Positions 8,783 to 17,538 of a DNA stretch of 64,000 nucleotides are shown in pieces (the stretch's first letter is position 1; every line of letters starts with the position of its first letter). Under the pieces are notes generated by a model, which was not told where the DNA came from, did not search any database, and saw only the letters and a program-made list of their open reading frames with translations. Made by a program: the position numbers and the translations under genes. Origin of the DNA: Acidobacteriota bacterium (GTDB taxonomy: Bacteria > Acidobacteriota > Terriglobia > Acidiferrales > UBA7541). The stretch lies in assembly GCA_003225315.1 (NCBI GenBank), contig QHZD01000017.1:328973-392972 (forward strand), in the 5' to 3' direction.

Positions 8783-9213
8783 CTAGCGGCAATAGCAGCA
8801 CACCACTGGTCCAACCGCAAATTAGAAATGGAGATGGCCAAGTGTGTACACCAAGCGTTTTCAACCCATCATGCAAACCCCCATCGTGCCCCGCCGTTTT
8901 CCTTAATGCAGCAGCGGGGGCCGATCTGGGCTTGCCCCCTGACGCAGACCAGGCCGCAAAAGTGGCTGCCACGGCGGCTGCCACCAACCGCATTGTTAGT
9001 CGTGGTCTCGTAAAGCCTCTCGCATCTTCGTACGTGCGCGGAGCACTCCTCTTCGGCGACGTCGCCGCGGACCTTCTATCGCTTGGTCCGATCCTCGTCC
9101 AAGAGGCAGTCGGATTGACGAAGGAAATACAGGCGTGGCGCGGACGGGTGGCCCGGACGCTAGCTCCTAAGATGAATCTGGGTGGGACGGGTGGCCCGGA
9201 CGACAAATCCTAA
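8779..9213 (+). CDS. hypothetical protein, translationally coupled to the upstream membrane gene
   Basis: A GTG at 8779 overlaps the previous stop by four bases (GTGA). The 144-residue product begins with a Cys/Pro-rich part (four Cys between about residues 23 and 37), then an Ala-rich helical part, then a hydrophobic segment at about 90-115 (GALLFGDVAADLLSLGPILV). Its 3' end lies inside a 43-bp tandem duplication, so the last 20 residues may be recently acquired. It could be a displaced RHS tip fragment or part of the presumed toxin-immunity locus; neither is shown. Confidence 0.5.
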   Translation: MTSGNSSTPLVQPQIRNGDGQVCTPSVFNPSCKPPSCPAVFLNAAAGADLGLPPDADQAAKVAATAAATNRIVSRGLVKPLASSYVRGALLFGDVAADLLSLGPILVQEAVGLTKEIQAWRGRVARTLAPKMNLGGTGGPDDKS

Positions 9214-9229
9214 GATGAATTTTTCGGGT
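9144..9229 (+). repeat. tandem duplication of a 43-bp unit
   Basis: Units at 9144-9186 and 9187-9229 share two blocks, ACGGGTGGCCCGGACG (16 bases) and CCTAAGATGAAT (12 bases), in the same register. The stop codon at 9211-9213 of the preceding frame lies in the second unit. GGGTGGCCCGG-like strings look like a dispersed intergenic element; a genome-wide count would be needed. Confidence 0.7.
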
Positions 9230-9230
9230 G

Positions 9231-9257
9231 CCCAACCCTCGGTTTTTGAGGGTGGGG
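9231..9257 (+). terminator. hairpin after the RHS locus, possible terminator
   Basis: CCAACCCTC and GAGGGTGGG pair over nine positions with one G-T, around a GGTTTTT loop. A T-rich stretch (GCTTTTGAC...CTTTTTCG) follows. It would end transcription of the RHS-membrane protein-hypothetical run. Confidence 0.4.
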
Positions 9258-9768
9258 CTTTTGACTTTGCCTTTTTCGTTTGCCGTGTCAGTGTGAAAAC
9301 CATTCAATCCACCCCACAGCCGTTCAACCCTCATTTTCGACCATTCACTGCAAATCACTTAGCCAAACCTTACTTTCATGCTATCCTTCCGCGTGTTTGC
9401 TTGTATTGAGTCTCGACCGGCCTATTCCCACCTTGTCGGGGAGATCCCGACCCGGTCGGGACATTCTCGCCGATTCGTTTCCCCGCCTCCGCTCCTCGAA
9501 GGGCGTCAGACTGTTCGATTCTCTTTCATTTTACAAACTCTCAACTTTCAACTTTTAACTTTCAACCTTTCCCCTTCTCTACCTCCCCTAAGCCCTTTAC
9601 CTGCAACACTTATGGGATCCCCTAGTATGTGTTGCAAACAAAAGACTTACAGCAAAGCTAAGCCCTTTAGATGCAACATTTACGCGAAACCGGGGGTGGG
9701 GGTACTCAAGCGAAGATTTCCGACTAGGCCGGGACTGTCGACGGAGAATTTGCTTTGGGACTGGATTT
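9258..9768. other. gene-free, repeat-rich intergenic region
   Basis: No credible gene was seen. It contains stacked palindromes on GTCGGG/CCCGAC (9435-9460), a CTTTCAACTTTTAACTTTCAA pyrimidine tract near 9546-9567, and a pair of 24-bp imperfect repeats described separately. The right end (9758-9775) has a GGACTG/CAGTCC hairpin that overlaps the cheX stop codon and may end chemosensory operon 1. Confidence 0.6.
9589..9682. repeat. 24-bp direct repeat pair enclosing an inverted repeat
   Basis: TAAGCCCTTTA..TGCAAC is found at 9589-9612 and again at 9659-9682, with 21 of 24 bases equal and a 70-base period. Between the copies, TGCAACAC (9602-9609) pairs with GTGTTGCA (9629-9636) around a GGGATCCC-containing loop. 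A G-rich run (GGGGGTGGGGGT) follows at about 9691. It looks like a small non-coding repetitive element. Confidence 0.55.
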
Positions 9769-10272
9769 TCAGTCCAGCGCCGGGATCGCGTTGCGTTCCT
9801 GCCGCCGCCGATGCAAATAGTGCATCGCGATGTTCAAATAAATGTTCCCGCACGGCGTTTCAATGCAAATCACCAGCGCTTCCGTGTCCGCGCTGCCTGC
9901 CAAACCCGTTTCGTCCATGTGAACTTCCGGCGGAAACACTTTGAAATGAAATCCCTGGTCGTTCAGCAGTGTCACCGAATTTCCGATGACCATGTTCGCC
10001 AATTCGCAAACCGTCTCCTTCACCACTTGCTCGCTCGCTTCAAGCTCCGAACCTGCGAGCTGGCTCGCCACTTTCATCGCCACTTCCGGCGACAAGTCGA
10101 GAATCACGCGCCCTTCAATGTCGCCTCTGATCGCGATCAGCGCCGCAACGCCCTTGCGGCGATACGCGTCTTCGTCCATTTCCAGGTCCACGATTTTCGT
10201 CGGCCCTTGCAGCGACTCCGCGAAAACCGCGTCCGCGGCGTTGATGAACGGCTGGATCAATTCCATTCTCAT
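9769..10272 (-). CDS. cheX: CheX-type chemotaxis phosphatase
   Basis: The 167-residue product begins MELIQPFINAADAVF, the usual CheX start, and has the helix KETVCELANMVIGN at about residues 84-97 with the E-x2-N pair that acts in CheY-P dephosphorylation. The alternating strand pattern also fits the CheC/CheX fold. The ATG overlaps the CheY stop by four bases (ATGA at 10269-10272). A second ATG six bases on (10266) could be the start. Known role of the family: removing phosphate from CheY to reset the signal. It is the last gene of chemosensory operon 1. Confidence 0.9.
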   Translation of the reverse strand: MRMELIQPFINAADAVFAESLQGPTKIVDLEMDEDAYRRKGVAALIAIRGDIEGRVILDLSPEVAMKVASQLAGSELEASEQVVKETVCELANMVIGNSVTLLNDQGFHFKVFPPEVHMDETGLAGSADTEALVICIETPCGNIYLNIAMHYLHRRRQERNAIPALD

Positions 10273-10721
10273 GAGCGGTGTTCTCCTGCCAAGGCGACGG
10301 GCGCGCCGACGGCGTTGGGATCGTCGCTCAGCACGTACCGCAGAATTTCGTACAACACTTCCGGCTTCACCGGTTTCTGCACGAAATGCTTCGCGCCCTT
10401 TTGGAGCGCCGCCAGGATATTCTCCTGGTACCCGACGGACGAGACCATGACGATGCGCGCGTTGGCGTGCTGCCGCACGATGCGCTCCACCGCCTCGATC
10501 CCTTCCATCTGCGGCATGGTGATGTCCATGAGCACGATGTCCGGATTAATCCGGTTGAATTCGGCGATAGCGGTCAGGCCATCTCCGGCTTCGCCGGCCA
10601 CTTCGCCGCCGAACATCTCGATCATTTTGATGAGATTCTTGCGCGCGAAGACGGAATCGTCCACCACCAGGTAGCGAACCGGCTGATTGTCTTTTCGAAG
10701 TAGAGCGGCAAACTGTTTCAT
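10269..10721 (-). CDS. cheY: CheY-type response regulator
   Basis: A single receiver domain with a 15-residue N-terminal extension: LVVDDS acid pocket at 18-23, phospho-acceptor Asp66 in VLMDITMP, VSSVG Thr/Ser position, and VQKPV with the conserved Lys. The C-terminal tail is short (about 15 residues) and no output domain is present. It is the last-but-one gene of operon 1, right before its presumed phosphatase CheX. Motor or pilus target unknown: no flagellar gene lies in this window. Confidence 0.92.
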   Translation of the reverse strand: MKQFAALLRKDNQPVRYLVVDDSVFARKNLIKMIEMFGGEVAGEAGDGLTAIAEFNRINPDIVLMDITMPQMEGIEAVERIVRQHANARIVMVSSVGYQENILAALQKGAKHFVQKPVKPEVLYEILRYVLSDDPNAVGAPVALAGEHRS

Positions 10722-10749
10722 GGCCTTCTCCTTATCCCGCCGCTCGTTT

Positions 10750-11892
10750 TCACGAGCTCTGAGATGATACGGGTGTCCTTGCGATCTTTTCGTTCTTGTC
10801 AGACTTTTCGTTCTTCTCGTTTTTCTCGGTGGCGCTGCGTTCCACGCCGTAATTGTTCACCAGGTACGCGCCGAGTCCATCGAGCGGAATAATTTTGTTC
10901 GCATAACCTTTAACGATCGCCGCGCGCGGCATCCCGCTGACGACGCAAGTGTCTTCGCTTTGCGCGACGGTCATTCCGCCGGCGGCTTTGACTGCGCCAA
11001 GACCTTCCGCGCCATCGTCGCCCATGCCGGTCATTAAAATTCCAACACTAGTGAGACCAAACTCCTGCGCGACGGAATGAAATAAAACATCGGCGGAGGG
11101 ACGATGTCCGTTCACGGGAGGGCCATCGGAGAGAATCGCCATGTCGCCGCGAGGCATCCTTCGAACCATCATGTGGCGATTTCCGGGACAAATCAGAACG
11201 CGGCCAGCCAGAAGGAGATCGCCGGAACGCGCTTCGTGAACTTCGAGCGCGCAGCATTCGTCCAGACGTTTCGCGAACATTTCGGTAAAACCTTCGGGCA
11301 TGTGCTGCACGACCAAAATTGTGGAAAGAAACTCCGCAGGGATTTGCGACAGAACAAATTGCAGCGCGTTCGGACCACCGGTGGAAATTCCGATGGCGAT
11401 GACGCGGCGCGGAGGCAGCGTGGCACGGTTTCCTTTTTTCGGCGGAGGCAAATCTTCGCCAACAACGGCAGGAGGAAGTTTGCGGCCCACGGCGCGCTTG
11501 GCGACTTTTATTTTTGCGATCAACTGGTCGGCGATATTTTCGAGATGGCCGGCGGCAGCGTCTTTGGGTTTAGCCAGAAAATCCACAGCGCCCATCGCCA
11601 GGGCTTTGAGCGTGGCGTAGCCGCCCTCTTTCGAATGCGTGCTGAAGAGGATGACCGGCAGCGGAGCGCGCCGCATGATAAGGCGCAGCATTTCCATGCC
11701 GTCCATGCGCGGCATCTCCAGGTCGAGCGTAACGACATCCGGCTGGAGCTCTTCAATTTTCTTCAAAGCGAAAGCGCCATCCATCGCTGTGCCGACAACT
11801 TCGATGGACGAATCACGCGCAAGGATCGCAGGAATCAGTTTCCGCATGAGCGCGGAATCATCGACGACAAGGACTCGGATACGTTCGCTCAT
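10750..11892 (-). CDS. cheB: chemotaxis protein-glutamate methylesterase CheB (operon 1)
   Basis: An N-terminal receiver (VVDDS at 9-13, Asp57 in TLDLEMPRMDG) is joined by a Pro-rich linker (about 138-162) to the methylesterase domain with Ser170 (GISTGG), His197 (VVQHMP) and Asp293 (TGMGDDGAEG). Length 380 is slightly longer than usual because of a C-terminal low-complexity tail rich in Glu, Lys and Asn (EKNEKNEKSDKNEK). The start overlaps the CheA stop by four bases. The enzyme removes methyl groups from receptor Glu residues when its receiver is phosphorylated by CheA. Confidence 0.95.
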   Translation of the reverse strand: MSERIRVLVVDDSALMRKLIPAILARDSSIEVVGTAMDGAFALKKIEELQPDVVTLDLEMPRMDGMEMLRLIMRRAPLPVILFSTHSKEGGYATLKALAMGAVDFLAKPKDAAAGHLENIADQLIAKIKVAKRAVGRKLPPAVVGEDLPPPKKGNRATLPPRRVIAIGISTGGPNALQFVLSQIPAEFLSTILVVQHMPEGFTEMFAKRLDECCALEVHEARSGDLLLAGRVLICPGNRHMMVRRMPRGDMAILSDGPPVNGHRPSADVLFHSVAQEFGLTSVGILMTGMGDDGAEGLGAVKAAGGMTVAQSEDTCVVSGMPRAAIVKGYANKIIPLDGLGAYLVNNYGVERSATEKNEKNEKSDKNEKIARTPVSSQSS

Positions 11893-13988
11893 GCGATTGC
11901 TCCGAGCGGAGTGGCACGAGAGAGCCGCGAAAGGACCGCGGGAACATTGAGGATGAGGACAACGGTTCCGTCACCGAGAATGGAAGCGCCGCTGACCAAA
12001 TCACTGGAAACTATTTCGCCGGGAAGCGCTTTAATAACGAGCTCTTCTTCCCCAACGAGGCTATCCACAACCAGGCCAAAGCGCTTTTCTGCAGCGCCAA
12101 TGACGATAACAAAATGTTTCTTTCGAACAGGCTGTGTGTCGATGCTGCGCAAACGGCTAAGATGGTCCAGCCGGACAAGGGTAAGAATCTGTTCACGAAG
12201 GCGCAGCACTTCACGCTGGTCCACGCGATGAATCTCTGGATCGGTGATGCGCGTAATCTCCACTACGGAAGAGAGCGGTACGGCGAAAAGACGGCCTCCT
12301 ACGCGGAAGAGTAAGGTCTGAATACTTGCAAGAGTAAGCGGCGCGCGAAGTTGAATCGTGGTACCGCGGCCTAATTGGGACGAGATGTGGACAGTTCCCT
12401 TGAGGCGGTCGAGGACGGTTCGAACGACGTCCATGCCGATGCCGCGGCCAGAAACCTCCGTCACTTCGGAAGCCGTGCTGAAGCCCGATTCGAAAATAAG
12501 ATTGAGAGTTTCTTGATCGGTCAGGCGCTTGGCCTCTTCGGGCTTCACGATACCCTTTTCAACAGCACGGGCGCGCAATTGCGCAGGGTCCATGCCACGG
12601 CCATCGTCGCGAATTTCGACAACGACCTGCGTGCCCTGATGATAGGCGTTGAGATAGACGGTGCCGCGCGCGGCCTTTCCGGCAGTCAAGCGCTCGTCGG
12701 CGGGCTCAATGCCGTGGTCCACCGCATTGCGCACCAGGTGCATAAGGGGCTCGGCAAGCGCGTCAAGAATGCCCTTATCGAGATCGGTGTTCTGGCCGGA
12801 GAGGTCCAGGGCCACATCCTTGCCACACTGCTTGGCAACATCGCGGACGACACGAGGAAAACGGCGGAAGAGCTGCTCGACGGGCACCATGCGGATTTTC
12901 AAAACGCATTTGTGCAGCTCATCGAGGATGCGAGCCTGAAACGCCATCGCGTCGGCAAGCTTGGCGCGCAAGGGATCTCGGGCGTGCTTCTGGTCAAACT
13001 CGGTCAGCGTGCGATTGAGCATGGACTTGCCAATGATCAATTCGCCGACAAGATTCATGACCGCATCGATGCGCGTGGCATCGACCCGAAGCGTACTTTC
13101 GGCAACGGTGGTTGCAGCAGAACCGGGAGCACTGGGACTGATTGCAGCTGAGGCGCCTTCGGCGGCATCGGCGGCGCCAGCAACTAGTTTCGCCGCCTGC
13201 GCCTCCAATAGGTCGCCGAGCAATTCATGTTCTGGAGTTTCGGCGGTCGCCGCGCGTTCGAGACGCACATCGGAAACAATCGAAGGAATGCGGCAGCGCT
13301 GAAGAAGCCGTTCCTCCGGCTGGAGGCTTGCCAAGGCAGCTTCGACGATTTCCACTGTGGCGGCGGCTACATTGTCTTCCGGCCGCAAGGCGATGACTGT
13401 ACCGCTGCCGTGAAGAACGTTTCGAATGAGCTGGAAAGCGGCGGCACGCATCAAGCTGTTGGGATCGATGCGAAGAGCGACGTTGTAGACAGTTTCGCCG
13501 CGGTGCACGGCTTCCGAAATCATGAGCTGCTCGTATTCCGTCCAGGCAAATTGCGCGGGCAACTGAAGGGGCGCAGAGTCTGCCAGTTTCGCGGAAGCGG
13601 GCGCTCCGAGCAATTTGCGAATCATGGCGTGGAGCACTGGCACCGCGGGCGGTTCGGTCTTCCGCTGAAAGGCGGCGAGCATAGAGCCAAAACTATCCGC
13701 CGCGGTGAGGACCAACTGCGCGAGATCCGCCCCAGGAGCCTGAGCAATCTCCGGAGTAAGCACATCCTCGAGTTCGTGCGCCAGCTCACTCAGCTTGTTG
13801 AATCCGCAAGCTGCGGAATCGCCTTTCAAAGTGTGGATGGCACGACGAATCCGGCGAATGACTTCCTCATCCGAGGGACGAGCTTCGAGCTCCAGGCCCG
13901 CTTCGTTGAGGGACTGGAGGATCTCATTGGCGCTCTCAAAGAAGAGAGCGCGCAACTCGCCGCCACGATCGTCGCGGGGACGACTCAC
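11889..13988 (-). CDS. cheA: chemotaxis histidine kinase CheA (operon 1)
   Basis: I took the GTG at 13988, which overlaps the CheR stop by four bases; the frame is open 43 codons further upstream, but that would lie inside cheR. Domains in order: Hpt with phospho-His51 (AIHTLKGDSAACGF), a middle region of about 190 residues where the P2 domain is expected, dimerisation helices (residues about 300-360, ATRIDAVMNLVGELI), HATPase with HLVRNAVDHGIE, DDGRGMD and GRGIGMDVV boxes, and a C-terminal CheW-like domain. The 699-residue length fits CheA without a fused receiver. It phosphorylates the CheY and CheB of the same operon. Confidence 0.95.
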   Translation of the reverse strand: MSRPRDDRGGELRALFFESANEILQSLNEAGLELEARPSDEEVIRRIRRAIHTLKGDSAACGFNKLSELAHELEDVLTPEIAQAPGADLAQLVLTAADSFGSMLAAFQRKTEPPAVPVLHAMIRKLLGAPASAKLADSAPLQLPAQFAWTEYEQLMISEAVHRGETVYNVALRIDPNSLMRAAAFQLIRNVLHGSGTVIALRPEDNVAAATVEIVEAALASLQPEERLLQRCRIPSIVSDVRLERAATAETPEHELLGDLLEAQAAKLVAGAADAAEGASAAISPSAPGSAATTVAESTLRVDATRIDAVMNLVGELIIGKSMLNRTLTEFDQKHARDPLRAKLADAMAFQARILDELHKCVLKIRMVPVEQLFRRFPRVVRDVAKQCGKDVALDLSGQNTDLDKGILDALAEPLMHLVRNAVDHGIEPADERLTAGKAARGTVYLNAYHQGTQVVVEIRDDGRGMDPAQLRARAVEKGIVKPEEAKRLTDQETLNLIFESGFSTASEVTEVSGRGIGMDVVRTVLDRLKGTVHISSQLGRGTTIQLRAPLTLASIQTLLFRVGGRLFAVPLSSVVEITRITDPEIHRVDQREVLRLREQILTLVRLDHLSRLRSIDTQPVRKKHFVIVIGAAEKRFGLVVDSLVGEEELVIKALPGEIVSSDLVSGASILGDGTVVLILNVPAVLSRLSRATPLGAIA

Positions 13989-14890
13989 GTGGTGACCTCG
14001 TTCCGCTGGTAGGCGGTGCCGTTGTTCTCGTGAACCATGCGAAACTTCTGGGACAAGCCAAACAAACTTTCCGCGTGCCCAACAAAGAGGTATCCGCTGG
14101 GATTCAAACAGTGCCAAAACTTTTCGATCAAGCGCTTTTGCTCGGCTTCGTCGAAATAAATCATGACATTGCGGCAGAGGATGATGTCGTTACGGCGAGG
14201 CAAGAACTCCGTTTTCAGGTTGTGAAAGTCGAACTGCACGAGTTCCTTTAATTGCGGCTTGACCTTGTATTTATCGCCAGCCTTTTCGAAATAGCGAAGC
14301 CGGCAGGTGTAATCCACGGGCTCCATCTGCTGCTCGGTGTAGAAGCCTTCCTGGCCAACTCGGAGACTGGCATAGCTGATGTCCGAAGCAACGATTTCCA
14401 CCTTCCATGGCGGAGGAATGAGGGGCTTGGGCGACGGCATATCGAATGGGAGCGGATTCCGCAGGTAGTAATACGCGAGCGCATCGCCGATCAAAATGGC
14501 GACGGTGTAAGGCTCCTGACCGGCGGAGCAGCCAGCGCTCCAAACGCGCAACGTGTAGTCGCGGCGCTCTTGCTTGCGGCGCAGAATATCCTCGAGAACA
14601 GATTTTTGAAGGAGATCGAGCTGCGGACGATTGCGAAAGAAACTTGTTTCGTTAACAGTGAGATTCTCGAGAAGCAGCGCCAGTTCAGCGCGCCCTTCCC
14701 TGCTGGTGAGCAAGCGGTAGTACGCATAGAAGGAGTCGAGCTGACAGGCTTTCAGACGGCGTTGCAGGCGGTCTTTGAGGAAGTGCGAGCGGCGTTCATC
14801 AAAAAACATGCCGCATTCCTGATAGACCAGCGTCTGGAGGAGCTTCAGCTCTGCTTCGGTGAGTTGGACCTGGGCAGTAATCGTTCCCAT
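13985..14890 (-). CDS. cheR: chemotaxis methyltransferase CheR (operon 1)
   Basis: A 301-residue protein with the N-terminal helical CheR domain (about 8-80, including NETSFFRN) and the SAM-binding domain with RVWSAGCSAGQEPYT near residue 118, a later LCRNVMIYFD motif and VGHAESL near the end. It methylates receptor Glu residues and works against CheB. A 27-residue Pro-rich insertion near 145-165 (FDMPSPKPLIPPP) is unusual. Stop and the CheA start overlap; 59 bases separate it from cheW. Confidence 0.95.
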   Translation of the reverse strand: MGTITAQVQLTEAELKLLQTLVYQECGMFFDERRSHFLKDRLQRRLKACQLDSFYAYYRLLTSREGRAELALLLENLTVNETSFFRNRPQLDLLQKSVLEDILRRKQERRDYTLRVWSAGCSAGQEPYTVAILIGDALAYYYLRNPLPFDMPSPKPLIPPPWKVEIVASDISYASLRVGQEGFYTEQQMEPVDYTCRLRYFEKAGDKYKVKPQLKELVQFDFHNLKTEFLPRRNDIILCRNVMIYFDEAEQKRLIEKFWHCLNPSGYLFVGHAESLFGLSQKFRMVHENNGTAYQRNEVTT

Positions 14891-14949
14891 TGTGTTTTCG
14901 TGAGGCGGTTCCCGAAGTCCGGCCCCTTAGCGGCAAGCCGGAAATAGCA

Positions 14950-15426
14950 TTACCTTGCAGTAGCGACGGGTTCCGCGGCCTCCTCGAGTCGTTTGAACTC
15001 CGGGCGATGCAAGAGTTTCGAGATGTCCAGCAGAATAATGAGGCGTCCCTTCAGTTTGCCGACGCCAGTGACGTATCCGGATTCGCCTTCCGCAAAGACA
15101 CTGCCCGGGGCTTCGATCTCGGAGGGCGGAATCTTTAGGACTTCCGAAGCCGCGTTGACGATAAGTCCGATCAGCTTGTTGTCGAGTTCCACGACGAGAA
15201 TGCGGTTCTTCTTATCGGGCTGAATTTCGGTTTGTCCGAACCGCTTACGAAGATCCATCACGGGGATGATTTTCCCGCGAAGGTTGATGACGCCTTCGAT
15301 CAAATCAGGAGCGCTAGGGACCGAGGTAATCTCCGGCACACGCACAATTTCGCGCACGGCTGCGATGCGGACGCCGTACGTTTCATTGCCGATGCGAAAA
15401 CCGACGACTTGAAGGTCTTTTTCCAT
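14950..15426 (-). CDS. cheW: chemotaxis coupling protein CheW (operon 1)
   Basis: A 158-residue single CheW domain: VVGFRIGNETYGVRIAAVREIVR at the start, LIEGVINLRGKIIPVMDLRKRF at about 42-63, and a VTGVGKLKGRLIILLDISKLL end. This is the normal length and shows the conserved NLRG motif. It links the MCP encoded just upstream (18-base gap) to CheA. Confidence 0.95.
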   Translation of the reverse strand: MEKDLQVVGFRIGNETYGVRIAAVREIVRVPEITSVPSAPDLIEGVINLRGKIIPVMDLRKRFGQTEIQPDKKNRILVVELDNKLIGLIVNAASEVLKIPPSEIEAPGSVFAEGESGYVTGVGKLKGRLIILLDISKLLHRPEFKRLEEAAEPVATAR

Positions 15427-15444
15427 CGAGAGGTCTCCGGCCCT

Positions 15445-17460
15445 CTAGGAACGAACCAGTTCAGCGTATTCGTCTTCCTGCGAACGGTCCGACTCACCGC
15501 CACGACGCTTGCTGCCGTACGATTCGCCACGGCGCGGACGCTGCTGGTTGGCGCGGTCGAGAACAAAGCGGTCCATGCTGTCGAGCAAATTGCGCGAGAG
15601 CTTGAGCATCTGTTCAGCGGCGGCGGACAGCTCCGTGGAACTGGAAGCGGACTGCTGCACCAGTTCGCGCATTTTGTCCATGGCGCGGACAACGGCCTGT
15701 GCGCCGGAAGCCTGTTCCTCGACGGCGGAATTGATTTCCTGGGTAATTTCCGTAAGGCGGCTGGTAGCCTTGGCAATTTGCGAAGAGCCGACAGACTGCT
15801 CGTTGGTGGCGGCGCCGATTTCCTGAGAGAACTTGTACACTTCGGTGACGACGTTGGAAATCTTGTGAAGAGCGGAGCCTAGATCGTTTCCGAGGGTCAA
15901 ACCTTCCTCGACAATGCGCGTGCTGCGCTCCATGTTTTCCACGGCTTGGCGAGCTTCACGCTGAATGCTTTGAATCAGGTCGGCAATTTCCTTGGTGGAT
16001 TGCGTGGATTTCTCGGCGAGCTTGCGGACTTCATCAGCGACGACGGCGAAACCGAGGCCGTGTTCACCGGCGCGAGCGGCTTCGATGGCGGCGTTGAGCG
16101 CAAGCAGGTTGGTCTGTTCGGCGAGGTCATCGATAACTTCGATGATCTTGCCAATGTCATCGGCGCGATGGCCGAGGATATTGATGATTTCCGCAGACGA
16201 CTGAATGGCTTGGTTGGTGCGGTTTAGGCCATCGGTGGCTTTTTCCATGGTCTGAATGCCAGTGACCACTTCCTCACGCGAACGGTTGGCGATATCGAGC
16301 AAAACCTTGGCGGTATCGGCAACGCGCTGAATGGAAGTGACCATCTGATCGATGGATGCGGAGGTCTCCGCGACGCTGGAGGCCTGGACTTGCGTGTTCT
16401 TCACGACGTTTTGCACGTTGATGCTCATCTCGTGCATGGTGCTGGTGACTTCTTCGATTGCAGAAGAGGCTTGAACGCTGACCTTGGCGGATTCGTCCGC
16501 TGCGCCGGCAACTTGATTCGAACCAGCGGAAACCTGGCCAGCGGAATCGCGCGTGGTGCGGACGAGTTCCTGCAAGCCGTGGGACATGCGCAGAAAAGCA
16601 TTGCCGAGAGTGTCGCGCTTGGAGCGCGGGACGACTTCGACGGTCAGGTCGCCTTCAGCAACGGCCATGGAGACGCTGGCCATTTCTTTCAGATAGGCGA
16701 CCATGTTGTTGAACGTGGTGGCCAAAGCGCCGATTTCGTCGTTGCGGTGAATATCAATGTTCTGATCGAGGTCACCGGAATCGCCAATTTCGCGAGCGAC
16801 GGTGATGAGATGCGTCAACGGCTCGGTGATGGACTTGGCGGTCCAGACAGCGACAAACCCACCGGCGACAAGGGCAATCAAGGTTCCACCGATAGTTACG
16901 AAAGCGCTGATGGAACTCGCGGTATTCGCCGACTTAGTCGTTTGGTCGAGAAATTTGGTGATATCGGAATTGCTCTGGTCAAGAACGACGGAGGACTTCG
17001 TCAACCAAGATGAAGGATCCTTTTGCAGATAGAAAATTTGAAGGTCGGAGACGGTGGCGTCGCCGGAATCGACCTGGTGGCGCTTGGCGATCAGGGGTTT
17101 GGCAAAATTGTCTGCCCAACTTGCTTCGGTGCTTTCCACCTGGATCAGAGCGGTGCGAACGACGTCATTGCCAGCTTGCGATTCACCGCGCTTGATGAGA
17201 TCGGAAATGTCGGTGAGCCCTTTGTTGACTTTCTCTTCGTCGCGAGGGTCGCCGCTGAGCAGGAAGTTGTTCATGTTGAGGCGATTCAGCATGATCTGAT
17301 AGCGTACGGACTCGACAGTGCGCACGCTCTCCAGTGCCGTGCTGGCGTCCGTCCGCGCGGATTTTTCCTTGAAGCCCGCGAAAATGTTCACGAGGAACAG
17401 CAGGACGAGGACGCCAAGAATCAGGCCGAATCCCGCGTAAAGCTTTTTTCCGATCGTCAT
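15445..17460 (-). CDS. methyl-accepting chemotaxis protein with CHASE3-like sensor (operon 1)
   Basis: A 671-residue receptor: membrane helix at about 8-28, a helical periplasmic sensor of about 160 residues of the CHASE3/4HB type, a second membrane helix at about 186-208, one or two HAMP units, and a cytoplasmic signalling domain with the highly conserved hairpin tip ([24 protein letters not shown]). The C-terminus is an Arg/Gly/Ser-rich tail of about 40 residues, with no clear CheR-tethering pentapeptide. A GGAGG site precedes the ATG at 17460. It is the only receptor in operon 1 and lies right upstream of its cheW. Confidence 0.95.
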   Translation of the reverse strand: MTIGKKLYAGFGLILGVLVLLFLVNIFAGFKEKSARTDASTALESVRTVESVRYQIMLNRLNMNNFLLSGDPRDEEKVNKGLTDISDLIKRGESQAGNDVVRTALIQVESTEASWADNFAKPLIAKRHQVDSGDATVSDLQIFYLQKDPSSWLTKSSVVLDQSNSDITKFLDQTTKSANTASSISAFVTIGGTLIALVAGGFVAVWTAKSITEPLTHLITVAREIGDSGDLDQNIDIHRNDEIGALATTFNNMVAYLKEMASVSMAVAEGDLTVEVVPRSKRDTLGNAFLRMSHGLQELVRTTRDSAGQVSAGSNQVAGAADESAKVSVQASSAIEEVTSTMHEMSINVQNVVKNTQVQASSVAETSASIDQMVTSIQRVADTAKVLLDIANRSREEVVTGIQTMEKATDGLNRTNQAIQSSAEIINILGHRADDIGKIIEVIDDLAEQTNLLALNAAIEAARAGEHGLGFAVVADEVRKLAEKSTQSTKEIADLIQSIQREARQAVENMERSTRIVEEGLTLGNDLGSALHKISNVVTEVYKFSQEIGAATNEQSVGSSQIAKATSRLTEITQEINSAVEEQASGAQAVVRAMDKMRELVQQSASSSTELSAAAEQMLKLSRNLLDSMDRFVLDRANQQRPRRGESYGSKRRGGESDRSQEDEYAELVRS

Positions 17461-17538
17461 TGCAAAATGCCTCCGCTCACCTCGGCAGGACGGCGTGAAG
17501 ACAGCCGCTGCCGGAACAACCCTTCCGCATCTGATGGC

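Noticed and set aside
12375-14012. open frames of 258 and 261 codons on the plus strand
   Set aside because: Opposite cheA, with no recognisable product.
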